A stretch of 54,396 nucleotides of DNA from Holophagales bacterium (GTDB taxonomy: Bacteria > Acidobacteriota > Thermoanaerobaculia > UBA5066), in contig JADJVF010000022.1 in the NCBI GenBank assembly GCA_016716705.1, forward strand, positions 1 to 54,396. The letters are read 5' to 3'. The position numbers and the translations under genes are program-made. Under the pieces are notes generated by a model. It was not told the DNA's origin. It saw only the letters and a list, made by a program, of their open reading frames with translations, and searched no databases. Of this stretch, positions 54,241 through 54,396 are shown in pieces. Each line of letters begins with the position of its first letter. Positions within the stretch are counted from its first letter, which is position 1.

Positions 54241-54396
54241 CTTCTTCGAGGTACGTTGGCGGGAACCCGGCGAAGCGGATAGATCCTCTCGGTGCTTGCG
54301 GCCCGGCGACTGCTGGGATATCCAGTCGACTGTGGACTTCTATGACTCTGTCGCGAGGGACCCCTCAGCGAACCTCCTCGAAAGGGCGGTTCGCTC
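54205..54396 (+). pseudogene. Frameshifted continuation of the RHS C-terminus
   Basis: Just past GRF at 54204 the conserved RHS ending resumes in another frame: EDPIGFAGGINFFE (54209-54250). One base later a third frame gives YVGGNPAKRIDPLGA (54252-54296), the typical end of the RHS core. Then the earlier frame gives DCWDIQSTVDFYDSVARD then PSANLLERAV to the window end, which reads like coding sequence of the variable C-terminal effector. At least three indels within 110 bp are needed. The gene continues off the window. Confidence 0.7.

Overview
This is a high-GC bacterial chromosomal or metagenomic contig segment with Gram-negative envelope genes: an RND/TolC pump, an outer-membrane beta-barrel ending in Phe, and periplasmic and secreted proteins. 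The mix of a pyrophosphate-type phosphofructokinase, PEGA, FecR and CHASE2 domains, an IPTL-CTERM surface protein, an S9 peptidase, a C69 dipeptidase and a giant Ig/RHS protein would fit Acidobacteriota or a similar deep Gram-negative lineage. That placement is inference; no rRNA, tRNA or CRISPR array was seen.

Layout. 1-3.4 kb: start of chorismate synthase (minus, frameshifted), a Kef-type antiporter and a PEGA protein. 3.5-6.4 kb: secreted C69 peptidase, small zinc-ribbon protein, cytidylate-kinase-like protein. 6.6-10 kb: fadB-fadA beta-oxidation operon with a terminator. 10-13.3 kb: DHH phosphoesterase, CorA-type transporter, phosphofructokinase. 13.5-17.7 kb: a surface cluster of a small ORF, an outer-membrane barrel (frameshifted) and a six-repeat SpaA-like IPTL-CTERM protein. 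17.8-19.8 kb: propionyl-CoA synthetase-like enzyme. 19.7-26.8 kb: tightly packed minus-strand operon tetR-tolC-adaptor-RND-SDR with a TetR-like operator. 27-28 kb: coiled-coil lipoprotein and strong terminator. 28-33.7 kb: DUF2202 protein, Gly-rich secreted protein, NtrC-type regulator, CHASE2 histidine kinase and a divergent FecR-domain protein. 33.7-39 kb: secreted protein of unknown family, thioredoxin-like protein, YdcF-like protein, S9 peptidase. 39.6 kb to the end: a TTG-started giant protein of more than 4,870 residues with Ig-like stalk, carboxypeptidase-regulatory-like domains, two jelly-roll-like domains and a C-terminal RHS/YD-repeat shell.

The most coherent candidate for an undescribed system is 28-33.7 kb. 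A membrane CHASE2 kinase and a sigma54-activating regulator, translationally overlapped, are flanked by two secreted-protein genes that each have a sigma54-like -24/-12 element. One of those also has a perfect 17-bp palindrome at enhancer distance. Two neighbouring secreted proteins share an unusual GSGTCDGTG motif.

A second theme is apparent single-base indels. Chorismate synthase, the barrel protein, the S9 peptidase leader and the end of the RHS gene all switch frame within conserved or clearly coding sequence. This looks more like consensus error in the assembly than real gene decay, and should be settled before any of these is called a pseudogene.
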